NCBI GenBank assembly: GCA_023395395.1
Contig: JAEWZH010000016.1
Coordinates: 28,589 to 92,588 of the forward strand
DNA: 64,000 nucleotides
DNA from: Bacteroidota bacterium
GTDB taxonomy: Bacteria; Bacteroidota; Bacteroidia; Bacteroidales; Porphyromonadaceae
Direction: 5' to 3'
Shown here: piece after piece, positions 9,165-17,251 of the stretch
How the letters are laid out: the number at the start of each line of letters is the position of its first letter
Numbering within the stretch: the stretch's first letter is position 1
The notes under the pieces: model-generated
Database searches by the model: none
What the model was told of the DNA's origin: nothing
The model's input: the letters and a program-made list of their open reading frames with translations, nothing else
Program-made: the position numbers and the translations under genes

Positions 9165-10355
9165 TTATTGCTTTTTAGAGGTTAGCTCATCACACAGAAG
9201 TGATGCCTTGACGAGCATCCGAGGGATATGGAAGGGGCCTTTGAATATATTACCCTTGGCAGGCTGAGCCACGGTACCATCACGGTGTAGATAGCCGTAC
9301 CACTCTGGATGCTCCTTGTCCTTGAGATGTTCCCAAGCCCAATCATCGACCTTTTGGTACCAGTCGAGGTACTTCCCGTCGTCCGTGAGGAGGTAGGCAT
9401 AGAGTGTAGCAATCTGAGCCTCGGTTTGTGGCCACCAAAACTTCATGTCTTGTGAATAGTCCTGAGCTGGGAAGCCCTTGCAATCACGGAAGTTGATAAT
9501 ACCGCCATACCGGTCGTCCCAACCCCATTGCCACGCATCATCGAGAATAGTGGTAGAGAAGTCCCGCATCTCCTCTGCACATGAAAGATCCGGCATCAAG
9601 CGACTGGCTTCCATGAGGAACCACGCAGTCTCTATACAGTGACCGGGGTTGATGACCCTGCCATTGAGGGTGTCGATTAGCTCGCCCTCTGGGGTCACCA
9701 TCTCCAATACACAATGGTACTTTGGCTGATAGAGCTTATCCTTAATGAGACGGAAGCTATCCTCTACTTGCTTGCGGAGCGTTTCATCTTCGGTCACTTG
9801 AGAGAGCACCACAGCTACGTTGAGCATAATCATCGTGATGCTATGCCCTACCGTTTCAAGTGAAGGCAGGTACTTAGGCTCCAGCATACCCGGGGTAGCC
9901 AGCCACTGCTGTACCTTATGGAATAGGTCGAGAGCTTTCTGGGCATAGCTTTGGTCTCCGGTTGCCTTGGCATACTCTGCCCAAGCGATAATCGCAAAGC
10001 TCTCCGAGAATACATAGCGACGCTTCCTCAGTGGTGTACCGTCTCGCTTTACCTCGAAGTACATACGTCCATCTTTTGGGTCGAAGCAGTGCTGCTCTAG
10101 GAAGTCGAGAATCTGTTTGCTCGCCTCGAGGTATTCGGGGCGTTGTGCTACATTATTGTAGGCGTAGGCAAATGTAAAAGCAGAGCGACCTTGAAACCAG
10201 ACCGATTTGGTTTCGTCCATCAAGGTCCCATCTCTATCCAAGCAAGTCAGCATACCACCAAACTCTCGATCAAGACCATGCTTCAGCCAAAATGGGAGGA
10301 GACTCTCCGTGAGCTCAGAGCGATAGCGCTGAGCCTGTTTCGCAAAATCCAACAT
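9165..10355 (-). CDS. nanE: N-acylglucosamine 2-epimerase (AGE/RenBP family)
   Basis: Cytoplasmic (alpha/alpha)6-barrel epimerase that interconverts N-acetylmannosamine and N-acetylglucosamine, the step after NanA. It has 396 residues, the normal family length. Family landmarks are the arginine-rich RSAFTFAYAYNN segment near residue 55, HCIETAWFLMEASRL in the middle and KEHPEWYGYL near the C-terminus, which carry the conserved active-site histidines. This is the renin-binding-protein type found in Bacteroidetes, not the NanE ManNAc-6-P epimerase of enterobacteria; the nanE symbol follows Bacteroides use. It sits 5 bases after nanA and 3 before the transporter. Confidence 0.88.
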   Translation of the reverse strand: MLDFAKQAQRYRSELTESLLPFWLKHGLDREFGGMLTCLDRDGTLMDETKSVWFQGRSAFTFAYAYNNVAQRPEYLEASKQILDFLEQHCFDPKDGRMYFEVKRDGTPLRKRRYVFSESFAIIAWAEYAKATGDQSYAQKALDLFHKVQQWLATPGMLEPKYLPSLETVGHSITMIMLNVAVVLSQVTEDETLRKQVEDSFRLIKDKLYQPKYHCVLEMVTPEGELIDTLNGRVINPGHCIETAWFLMEASRLMPDLSCAEEMRDFSTTILDDAWQWGWDDRYGGIINFRDCKGFPAQDYSQDMKFWWPQTEAQIATLYAYLLTDDGKYLDWYQKVDDWAWEHLKDKEHPEWYGYLHRDGTVAQPAKGNIFKGPFHIPRMLVKASLLCDELTSKKQ

Positions 10356-10360
10356 GATGA

Positions 10361-11293
10361 TTACTTCACAGCTACATTAAAGAAGTCGATGGCCTCCAAC
10401 TCCCTCTTGATGGCATCAGACTCTGCAGGCTCAATCGTACGGAATGGGATGCGGTTAGGACCGAGATCAAGACCGAGGAGCTTCATGATATGCTTCCCGG
10501 CCACGATATTGCCACGGTACTTGGCAATTACATTGATGACATCCTGAGCATAGTTTTGATGTTGCACTGCAGCATCGATGTTGCCCTTGTTCCACTCTTC
10601 GATGATACTCACGAGCCCACGACCATTGTAGTTGGCAGTACCACTGATACCTCCCTGAGCTCCACCCATTACTAAACCTGATAGGATGGTCTCGTCCTGA
10701 CCATGGAGCATGTCAAACTTACCGCCCTCATAGAGCATACACTGATTGTACTCATATAGACTTTCGTAGGTGTACTTGATACCGGCAAAGTTAGGTATCT
10801 TGCCATCCACATACTTCAGGAAGTCTACCATGCTGAGGTAAGCACCGTTGAATACAGGGATGTGGTAAAAGTAGAATGGAAGCTCGGGTGCACCCTCGGC
10901 TATCTGAGCGCAGTAAGCAGCTAGCTCCTCTACTCTGCCGACCTTGGGGAATGGAGGTGCCATAGCACCAATGCCGTACACCCCAAGAGCTTGAGCATGC
11001 TCAGCGAGCTTACGGCTGCTCTTGACACAAGTAGAGCCCACATGTACGATGACTTTAAAATCATCCCAAGCCTTGGTCGCATTGCGCCAAGCCTCTGCCA
11101 GCTGCATACGCTCCTCGTCCGTGAGCATATACCCTTCGCCACTCGAACCATTGATGAATACCCCCACTAGTCCATTTTTCCTAAGTAGCTCGGCATACTG
11201 AGGAATAACATTTACGTTTACCTCCTTGCCATCAGCCGTAAAAGGCGTAAATGGAGCCACTAGCAGACCCTTAATCTTTTCAAACTTTGCCAT
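10361..11293 (-). CDS. nanA: N-acetylneuraminate lyase
   Basis: Class I aldolase of the DHDPS/NAL family that splits sialic acid into N-acetylmannosamine and pyruvate. It has 310 residues. The carboxylate-binding loop is GSSGEG (49-54), the tyrosine of YHIP is Y143, and the Schiff-base lysine is K173 in FAGIKYT. The NAL rather than DHDPS assignment comes from YFYHIPVFNG and IKYT together with the operon, which supplies the mutarotase, epimerase and transporter. It follows the creatininase-family gene after 32 bases. Confidence 0.93.
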   Translation of the reverse strand: MAKFEKIKGLLVAPFTPFTADGKEVNVNVIPQYAELLRKNGLVGVFINGSSGEGYMLTDEERMQLAEAWRNATKAWDDFKVIVHVGSTCVKSSRKLAEHAQALGVYGIGAMAPPFPKVGRVEELAAYCAQIAEGAPELPFYFYHIPVFNGAYLSMVDFLKYVDGKIPNFAGIKYTYESLYEYNQCMLYEGGKFDMLHGQDETILSGLVMGGAQGGISGTANYNGRGLVSIIEEWNKGNIDAAVQHQNYAQDVINVIAKYRGNIVAGKHIMKLLGLDLGPNRIPFRTIEPAESDAIKRELEAIDFFNVAVK

Positions 11294-11325
11294 AATTTTT
11301 CTCTCTAATATATTGTATTTCTTTA

Positions 11326-12087
11326 TTATTTATCATAGAGTTGATCCTTCTCCACGAGATCTACTAGGAGCTGAGCAATCTCCTGAGCACAAGCCTCAGC
11401 AAAGGCTTTGCCCTTCTCTCGGGTAGACTTGCTTGGGTCTCCAATGCCGGTGTCTTTGGTCACATCGAGCCAATTGCGAGGTGTCCATGCAATCCCTTTT
11501 CTGAGCCCATCGACTGTCCATCCATGTTGTTTCCCCTCTCCGGCATGTTCAAGCTCCACCAGGTGAGGGAAGTAGTGCATCATCACCGAGGTCTCTAGTT
11601 CACCAGCGTGTTCACCAGGCTCATCGAAGTACTCCTTTTCGGGCACAGCTTTCCACCACTCGGCAGAGAGTATAAGGAAGTCGGGGTAGTCTACTGCCAG
11701 ATCTCTGATCATATTCTTGAAACTATTACCTCCGTGCCCATTGAGAATCAGCAGAATATTTATCCCTTGCTCATCCAGGCTCTCCACTATATCACTGAGG
11801 ATACCCGCTTGGGTCTCATAGCGCGCATGGATGCAGAATGGAAGCTCCCTCTGCCCGGGATTTTGTGCTCCAAAGGGTACCGGAGGGAGTACCATTGTGT
11901 GGACCCCCTCTTCCCAGGCAAGACGAGCTGCGTCTAGCCCTATCGCCTGTGAAAGATAGCAGTCGGTGAGATAAGGCAGGTGGTAATTGTGTGGCTCGGT
12001 AGCGCCCCAAGGGAGTATTGCGATGTGGTACTCCCCTTTTCGTACACGACCATAATTGGCGGTACTTAAATCAAAATTCTTTATCAT
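11326..12087 (-). CDS. creatininase-family metal-dependent amidohydrolase of unknown substrate
   Basis: 253-residue protein. The start is the ATG at 12087, which overlaps the nanM stop as ATGA; an in-frame TTG lies 15 bases upstream. Family features are the metal-ligand motif WGATEPHNYHLPYLTD near residues 27-42, LNGHGGN in the middle, and GEHAGELETS further on. The fold is known for cyclic-amide and formamide hydrolysis (creatininase, MftE, FAPy deformylases). No sialic-acid step in the standard pathway needs such an enzyme, so its place between nanM and nanA suggests action on an acylamido variant such as an N-glycolyl sugar or a sialyl lactam. That is inference only. Confidence 0.8.
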   Translation of the reverse strand: MIKNFDLSTANYGRVRKGEYHIAILPWGATEPHNYHLPYLTDCYLSQAIGLDAARLAWEEGVHTMVLPPVPFGAQNPGQRELPFCIHARYETQAGILSDIVESLDEQGINILLILNGHGGNSFKNMIRDLAVDYPDFLILSAEWWKAVPEKEYFDEPGEHAGELETSVMMHYFPHLVELEHAGEGKQHGWTVDGLRKGIAWTPRNWLDVTKDTGIGDPSKSTREKGKAFAEACAQEIAQLLVDLVEKDQLYDK

Positions 12088-13268
12088 AACTTCTGTCTCC
12101 AACCATCAAATGTACGTACTCCGGGTTTGCGTTCTCCTCCAATCACGGTCGCAGCCTCAGGCGAAATGGTCAGCACCGCACCTGCTGTGGCAAAGGCCTT
12201 GTCGGTAGCTACAATTTCCCATCCATTCGTGGTGGGGACAAAACGAATAATATGTGGCATGAAGTGATAATCCTCCTCCGGCATGCTCATATATGCCTTT
12301 CCCTCTTCGGCATACTGATTTAGGAGCTCCTGATTGCCATCACGAGTGGCAATACTCTTGTAAAAACCACGCATCACAGCTGGCTCAAATACTTCCCAAT
12401 CTACGCCACCGACTGCATACACTTGCTTCGTTTGAGGTTCCACGGCTACAGTGCTGCCAACGAAGAGGAGCTGCCGACCATTCTCCAATGTAGGACGCTC
12501 AGCAATGAGTTCCCACTCAGGCACTTCGGCATTCAAGTCAATACGATATGCCTTGTCGTGCATGTAAGGAGGTTGCTCTAGACCTACAGCAGGTCTATAC
12601 CCACCAAAAATATAGAAACAACCATCCAGTACAAAGCTCACGCACTGGATGCGAGCACCATCGGGGAGCACCGCAATCGTCTTGTGCTCGCCTGTCTTGA
12701 GATTGACCTGAACCAAACTATCCATCGGCACACCGTCAGCGACCCAACCACCAGCCAAGAAGAGGCTGTCTCCAAAGTAAGCCCCACTGCCCTCAAACCA
12801 TCCTGTAGGGAGCTTGACATCCAACAGTCGTACCCCCCTCTCGGTTACTTCATGAATCGTATCGAATGCCTTGGCACCATCTGTGCCACCAATGAAGTAG
12901 AGCTGCTTGCCATCACTACTCGGTATAGAGGCACCGTAAGCGATAGGGGCGACCAACTCGCCTAGACGAATCGTCTCATCGCCCCTCAAACCATAGACAG
13001 ATTTGTAGAACTTCTTTGTCCCTCCCTCGCTCGGACCTTTGTCTGGGAAGTTGCACCCCCCGCCATAAATCGTCCATTCACCTAGATTACCTCCGAATGC
13101 TCCCGATACCCCTTTGATGAAGCCAGCCTCCGGGTATAGGCTTGCTTCTGTACTAATTGCCAACTTCTGTAGCATCATCACCTCTTCTTCCTTATTATCA
13201 CAACCACACCCCACAAGACCGATTCCCATCAAAGCAATCAGTCCAAGGGCAATCATATACCTATTCAT
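12084..13268 (-). CDS. nanM: cyclically permuted kelch-repeat mutarotase (NanM-like), lipoprotein
   Basis: 394-residue beta-propeller. The N-terminus MNRYMIALGLIALMGIGLVG ends in a lipobox cysteine (residue 21), so the protein is probably a periplasmic or surface lipoprotein. Kelch-type blades recur (LYFIGGTDGA, FYIFGGYRP, VYAVGGVDW, VIGGERKPG). Family members speed the alpha/beta anomer interconversion of N-acetylneuraminate released by sialidases; the circularly permuted form is common in Bacteroidetes. It is the first gene of the operon, consistent with a role before uptake. Candidate promoter and palindrome sites lie just upstream. Confidence 0.85.
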   Translation of the reverse strand: MNRYMIALGLIALMGIGLVGCGCDNKEEEVMMLQKLAISTEASLYPEAGFIKGVSGAFGGNLGEWTIYGGGCNFPDKGPSEGGTKKFYKSVYGLRGDETIRLGELVAPIAYGASIPSSDGKQLYFIGGTDGAKAFDTIHEVTERGVRLLDVKLPTGWFEGSGAYFGDSLFLAGGWVADGVPMDSLVQVNLKTGEHKTIAVLPDGARIQCVSFVLDGCFYIFGGYRPAVGLEQPPYMHDKAYRIDLNAEVPEWELIAERPTLENGRQLLFVGSTVAVEPQTKQVYAVGGVDWEVFEPAVMRGFYKSIATRDGNQELLNQYAEEGKAYMSMPEEDYHFMPHIIRFVPTTNGWEIVATDKAFATAGAVLTISPEAATVIGGERKPGVRTFDGWRQKL

Positions 13269-13273
13269 AAAAA

Positions 13274-13285
13274 AAGACTAGTCTT
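13274..13285. promoter_or_regulatory. 12-bp palindrome upstream of nanM, candidate operator
   Basis: AAGACTAGTCTT is a perfect palindrome between the predicted -7 element and the nanM start codon, a position where a repressor could block transcription. No regulator gene is adjacent. Confidence 0.3.
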
Positions 13286-13295
13286 ACCTACCTCA

Positions 13296-13303
13296 CAAAT
13301 CTA
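13296..13303 (-). promoter_or_regulatory. candidate -7 element for the nan operon
   Basis: On the minus strand this reads TAGATTTG, a perfect TAnnTTTG, about 28 bases upstream of the nanM ATG. A TTG lies 16 bases upstream, closer than usual. Confidence 0.35.
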
Positions 13304-13365
13304 CCCAAAATCTCTGACACAACCTCGATAAATAAACTTGTCTGGATCCCGCAAGCAGTGGTTTC

Positions 13366-13498
13366 TGCTCTCTTGAGAGCATACCTTTTCGAGAGAGTCT
13401 CAGAGGTTGTCTCTCTATAGAGACAACGTAGTCTCTCGGTATAGAGACTTTTGTTTCTCTATGGAGACAACTCAGTCTCTCGGTATAGAGACTTTTGT
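13366..13498. repeat. array of GTCTCT...AGAGAC palindromes
   Basis: Five short palindromes in a row: TGCTCTC-TT-GAGAGCA (13366-13381), GTTGTCTCT-CTAT-AGAGACAAC (13406-13427), AGTCTCT..AGAGACT (from 13430), an imperfect TTTCTCTATGGAGACAAC, and AGTCTCT..AGAGACT again (from 13474). The second and last AGTCTCT units belong to an exact 25-bp direct repeat (13430-13454 and 13474-13498). The array lies in the 368-base gap between the nan and btu operons. Confidence 0.75.
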
Positions 13499-13556
13499 CC
13501 TTAGGGGATAAAACAGCTCTCTTTCTATAGATAGATACCCAATTGGAGGAATAAAG

Positions 13557-13603
13557 AAATCACCTCTATAGAAACCCCGAGAGGGAATCTATGGAGGTGA
13601 TTT
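13557..13603 (-). terminator. hairpin after btuB
   Basis: AAATCACCTCTATAG (13557-13571) pairs with CTATGGAGGTGATTT (13589-13603) with one mismatch. On the minus strand it is followed by TTTCTTTATT, about 30 bases past the btuB stop. Confidence 0.65.
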
Positions 13604-13636
13604 ATCTCTGTTCAACTACTTTCCCCAACCAATCTC

Positions 13637-15694
13637 CTATCGGATATTGGGGGTAAGGGTGATAAATAGCTCGAAGTTTCGCCCAGGCATAGGATAGCCC
13701 ATGACGGTCTGATAGTCTACGTTGAAGAGATTTTTTACGGCAAACTTGAGGCTGACATCTATGAGGCGAGTAGCAATAAGTTTTTCTATCGAGATGTCGT
13801 GCATGTGATAGGGCGCAACGACCGATAATCGGCTAGGACTATTGCTCGTGGTGGTGAAGCGTTCGCTATAATAGGCATATTTATAGGCGAGCCTCCAAGA
13901 ACTATAAGTGCCTCTCGTAATCAGCGAAACTGAGTGGAGGGGTACGTAGACCAGCTGTTTGCCGATGGAATTGTCATTCTGAAAGATGGAAGGGCCTTCA
14001 TTGATGGAAGGTGTCCAGGAGTAATTGGCCTGAAGGTCTACCTGTGCTTTATTCGAGAAGCGGTAAGTGGTTTGTAGTGCACTCTCAATCCCGTAAGCGT
14101 GGATGTTTTTGTAATTAATGGGTGTCCAAACCGAGTTACTCCCCCCTGCAGGTAGCCAGACAATCCAGTCTCGGACTCGTGAGTCGAACCAGTTGATCGA
14201 ACCAGATACTTTCCAATCCTTGTCACCAAATGCGTAGGTCAAACCGATATCATAGGTGAGCCCTTTCTCAGGTAAAAGATTGGGATTGCCACCGGGTATG
14301 TAGTAGAGGTCATTGAGTGTCGGTTCGTGGTAGTTGCGACTTATGGATGCCACCAATGCAAGGTTGGCAGGTCTGTAGAGTAGGTAATCGACAAAGAGCG
14401 CAGGGATAAGTGGAGTAGAGCGATTGCCATAGACTTCAAACCGAAGTGCAGGAGAGATGCCTAGGCGGTCGGTAGGGGTATATTTGGCAGATAGATAGAG
14501 ACTGCCCTCTACTCGCTTGTGTAGTAGACCTTTGGAAAGGTCTGAATCTCCCGTAGCATGCACTTTACCTGCGGTACGTGCTTGTTGGAATGCGACTTTA
14601 GCAGATCCATTGAGCATCAACTGAGGTGTGGCAAACCACTGTGCCTTGCTCTCTACAAAGGTATTGTGCAATAAGCTGCGGGTCTGGTAGAAATAGGTAA
14701 CGGCGCCGTCTACGACCGCCCTTGAACCATTGTCATAAGAAATATAGGATGTGCTGTGCCCTAGTCTGCTCTCCAGCGACCACTTTTCACCAATAAAATG
14801 GTGAGAAAGCACTCCTCGTATGCTTTGCTCTTTATTTTCATTGACCCTGAGAGCAGGATTGCCATAGTCCACAGACATCAGGGGGAGTTGCCTATAGCTG
14901 CTTGTCCCCCATAGAGATAGTCCTAATTGGTGCGCTTTAGCCGGCTGATAGGATAGCTCTTGTAGGAGGTGGAAGTCTCTAAAGGCTCCATTGCTATTGC
15001 GCTCCCTTGGATGATAGGAGCTGATAATCTGGCCTTCCTCGTCCTTAATGTCTGCCCACTTATTGGTGTTGGTGTACTCGAAGTCGTTGCGGCTTGAGGC
15101 AGCGACCAGTCGAGTGCTGCTCTTCCATCGCTCGCCACTGTAAGTGTAGCGGAGGTATTCATCAAAGGTTTTATATGAGCCTATCCCTTGAGTATAGGTG
15201 AGGGAGTGACCATCAGAGAGCTTGGAGAGATCAGTACTCAGCACCACTGCACCTCCAAGTCCACCGCTTCCTTGGCTGATCGAGCTAGAGCCGTGTAGCA
15301 GTGTCGCATCATCTACAAAGTAACTTGGAATCAAGCTAAAGTCAGTAAATCCTAATGTAGGCGAATTGAGTGCCAGCCCATTCCAATCCACTCTGGTGTG
15401 ACTGGCTGCCGTGCCACGAAATGAGACAGTACTGAGTGCTCCTCGCCCTTGCTCTTTGACAAAGATCCCACTGCCATAGGTGAGCACATCACCAAGTGAG
15501 AGCGCAATATTATCATGGAGGACAAGTGGCTCTACCTTGCTCTGCATCACCCCAATCTGACTGAGAGGTCGGCGACTAATTACTTCTAATACCGACAGAT
15601 TATATTGCTGTTGTACAAAAAGAGTATCGCGCTCCTCTGCACTTATAGGGAGTGCGAGGAACGCGATACTAAATATGGCTAGCAAGAGCCTCAT
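13637..15694 (-). CDS. btuB: TonB-dependent outer-membrane receptor, cobalamin type
   Basis: 685-residue TonB-dependent transporter: signal peptide MRLLLAIFSIAFLALPISA, an N-terminal plug (about residues 40-160; GTAASHTRVDWNGL and GSGGLGGAVVLST are plug landmarks), then a long barrel with alternating aromatic strands. It is the smaller BtuB-like class, without the carboxypeptidase-like extension of SusC proteins. Cobalamin as substrate follows from the upstream BtuG-type lipoprotein and the cobalamin riboswitch heading the transcript. It starts 9 bases after the btuG stop. Confidence 0.88.
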   Translation of the reverse strand: MRLLLAIFSIAFLALPISAEERDTLFVQQQYNLSVLEVISRRPLSQIGVMQSKVEPLVLHDNIALSLGDVLTYGSGIFVKEQGRGALSTVSFRGTAASHTRVDWNGLALNSPTLGFTDFSLIPSYFVDDATLLHGSSSISQGSGGLGGAVVLSTDLSKLSDGHSLTYTQGIGSYKTFDEYLRYTYSGERWKSSTRLVAASSRNDFEYTNTNKWADIKDEEGQIISSYHPRERNSNGAFRDFHLLQELSYQPAKAHQLGLSLWGTSSYRQLPLMSVDYGNPALRVNENKEQSIRGVLSHHFIGEKWSLESRLGHSTSYISYDNGSRAVVDGAVTYFYQTRSLLHNTFVESKAQWFATPQLMLNGSAKVAFQQARTAGKVHATGDSDLSKGLLHKRVEGSLYLSAKYTPTDRLGISPALRFEVYGNRSTPLIPALFVDYLLYRPANLALVASISRNYHEPTLNDLYYIPGGNPNLLPEKGLTYDIGLTYAFGDKDWKVSGSINWFDSRVRDWIVWLPAGGSNSVWTPINYKNIHAYGIESALQTTYRFSNKAQVDLQANYSWTPSINEGPSIFQNDNSIGKQLVYVPLHSVSLITRGTYSSWRLAYKYAYYSERFTTTSNSPSRLSVVAPYHMHDISIEKLIATRLIDVSLKFAVKNLFNVDYQTVMGYPMPGRNFELFITLTPNIR

Positions 15695-15703
15695 TGGGAT
15701 TAA

Positions 15704-16825
15704 TTATTTCTTGACGTAAAATACGAAGTCGATGGGCAGTACCCCCACTGAGAAGCTATCGAGCTTCTGACCATCTGCGGAGTACCTATATACTGTACCC
15801 TCTTGTTTGTTGTCCTTACTGTCTCCGATGTAAAGGTCGCCATTTGGTGCTACAGCTAGGGAGTAGGTATTACAATTAGATGGCATATTGACGAAAGGTG
15901 TAGCCGGAATCTCTTTGTCTGTAATATTCATCTTGAAGACATGAGGAGCATTGAAGAAGTAGAAAGCATCGCCAGCGAGATTCATCCTGAGGTGCGAAGT
16001 CGCAGGATACATAAGGTCCTTAAACTTCGTAATCTCCCCACCAACCTGATGTGCGGCATAGTTGGCCTTGGTGTCAATTGTCCAGATGGTAGGATTCTTA
16101 CCCATCCAAGACTGACCTTCGCAGAGTACCCATACCCTGCCATTCTTGTCCATCCCCATGGACTTTGGCTGTAATCCTACCTCAATCTCCTTGACCACTT
16201 TGTCCTGAGTCGTATCGATAAGTAGTACCTTGCTATTGTTGCTCCAGCAACTTACAAGTACGCGCTTGTCGTCTACTTTTAGCCACTCCTCTGTACTGAG
16301 GTCGTACTTCCCCGCACCAGGCATAGCAGACTGATAAGTAGTGATTTTGCCGGTTGTCGTCATCGTTCGAGGATTGAAGATTGTGATATCGCCCGAACCC
16401 AAGTGAGACACGTATGCTTTGTCGGCACTTACGAAGTAGATGTACCGTGGGCTCTCGATCTCGAGCTGACCGGTACGCTTCATCGTCTGAGGGTTTAGCT
16501 TATAGATGATATTAGAGTTGCCAACAGCTATGTACAAGTCGTTGCCAAAGAGGGATCCGCTTTGTGCTGTATCACCCAGCTTAATACCATTAGTTTTGTT
16601 GAATACTTCTCTTGTAAGCTTCTTACTGGCTGGTGCATACGCATCTATAGATGCATTAGCTTTGCCATAACCTCCTGAATTAATGACATACACAGTCAGA
16701 GACTCAAGATTTATCGGATCTGGCGTTGGTTGGTCATTGTTAGGAGCACAGCTGGTGGCGAGTGCGAAGAGCATCAGAGACAGAGCTCCGATGCGTAGCG
16801 ATAGATTACCGAGATACTTTTTCAT
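15704..16825 (-). CDS. btuG: BtuG-type surface cobalamin-binding lipoprotein (YncE-like beta-propeller, DUF5074)
   Basis: 373-residue lipoprotein with lipobox LATSC (C26). The rest is a YncE-like seven-bladed propeller with repeated blades of the form 'YIAVGNSNIIYKLNPQ', 'AYVSHLGSGDITIFNP', 'VLVSCWSNNSKVLLID'. In Bacteroides, BtuG binds cobalamin with very high affinity at the cell surface and passes it to BtuB. The assignment here rests on fold, lipobox, adjacency to a BtuB-like receptor and the riboswitch. A generic YncE/DUF5074 protein is the fallback. Confidence 0.85.
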   Translation of the reverse strand: MKKYLGNLSLRIGALSLMLFALATSCAPNNDQPTPDPINLESLTVYVINSGGYGKANASIDAYAPASKKLTREVFNKTNGIKLGDTAQSGSLFGNDLYIAVGNSNIIYKLNPQTMKRTGQLEIESPRYIYFVSADKAYVSHLGSGDITIFNPRTMTTTGKITTYQSAMPGAGKYDLSTEEWLKVDDKRVLVSCWSNNSKVLLIDTTQDKVVKEIEVGLQPKSMGMDKNGRVWVLCEGQSWMGKNPTIWTIDTKANYAAHQVGGEITKFKDLMYPATSHLRMNLAGDAFYFFNAPHVFKMNITDKEIPATPFVNMPSNCNTYSLAVAPNGDLYIGDSKDNKQEGTVYRYSADGQKLDSFSVGVLPIDFVFYVKK

Positions 16826-16939
16826 TTCCTTTTCTCCCTTTTTGATAGTTAGAATACTTATAACTCACTTGGGGTGCAACGCCAACAAAGAGAAGAAAAG
16901 GCAGCAGAGACTGCTCTATTTGACCATCCCTCCACACCC

Positions 16940-17029
16940 GGAAGGCGACAGCAACTCCTCGTGCAAGCGTATTGCACCGATCGAAGGGTAGGTCTCCCGG
17001 CTTAGCTCCATTCCTTACTGTCGCCTTCC
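16940..17029 (-). promoter_or_regulatory. alternative pairing arms in the riboswitch leader
   Basis: On the minus strand the aptamer segment GGAAGGCGACAG (17029-17018) is perfectly complementary to CTGTCGCCTTCC (16951-16940), about 65 bases downstream in the leader. The first arm contains the conserved GGGAAGG element of cobalamin aptamers, so this helix and the aptamer are likely mutually exclusive. Confidence 0.6.
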
Positions 17030-17150
17030 CAAGTCGTATCAACGACCCAGTGGCTTGCTTGACAGTCAGTTGCCCTAAAATAATAGGGTCGAAAGCATCA
17101 CGGTAGCGGGTACTGCTTTGGATTACACACCAAATTCCCTTAACACCTCT
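16985..17150 (-). ncRNA. cobalamin (B12) riboswitch, aptamer portion
   Basis: Minus-strand landmarks appear in order: AAGGGAATTTGGTGTGTAAT (from 17141), AGTACCCGCTACCGTGA, GCCACTGGG (17054-17046, the B12-box core), GGGAAGGCG (from 17030) and AAGCCGGGAGACCTACC (17003-16987). Order, spacing and sequence match the cobalamin aptamer. It sits between a predicted promoter and btuG, so it should repress btuG-btuB when adenosylcobalamin is plentiful. A weak AGCAG/CTGCT hairpin followed by a pyrimidine run lies further down the leader. Confidence 0.93.
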
Positions 17151-17160
17151 TTCACGTCTG

Positions 17161-17191
17161 CAAAGGTAATACTTTTTCCGATACTACCCAA
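17161..17191 (-). promoter_or_regulatory. promoter for the riboswitch-btuG-btuB transcript
   Basis: Minus strand: TTG (17191-17189), 20 bases, TACCTTTG (17168-17161). The inferred start lies just before the aptamer. Confidence 0.65.
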
Positions 17192-17200
17192 TCATCAACA

Positions 17201-17232
17201 AAAAAGCACTGCCCTAATTGGGGCAGTGCTTT
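17201..17232 (-). terminator. intrinsic terminator after the Na/Pi cotransporter gene
   Basis: AAAGCACTGCCC (17203-17214) pairs with GGGCAGTGCTTT (17221-17232). On the minus strand the stem is followed by a TTTTTT run, about 20 bases past the stop codon. Confidence 0.85.
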
Positions 17233-17251
17233 AGAGGGTAGAGAGGAGTGG

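Noticed and set aside
10143..10547. 134-codon plus-strand frame across the nanA-epimerase junction
   Set aside because: Antisense to two clear enzymes and without any recognisable motif.
13366..13498. Regularly spaced repeats suggesting a CRISPR array
   Set aside because: Units differ, are only 18-25 bp, show no unique spacers of even length, and no cas gene is present.
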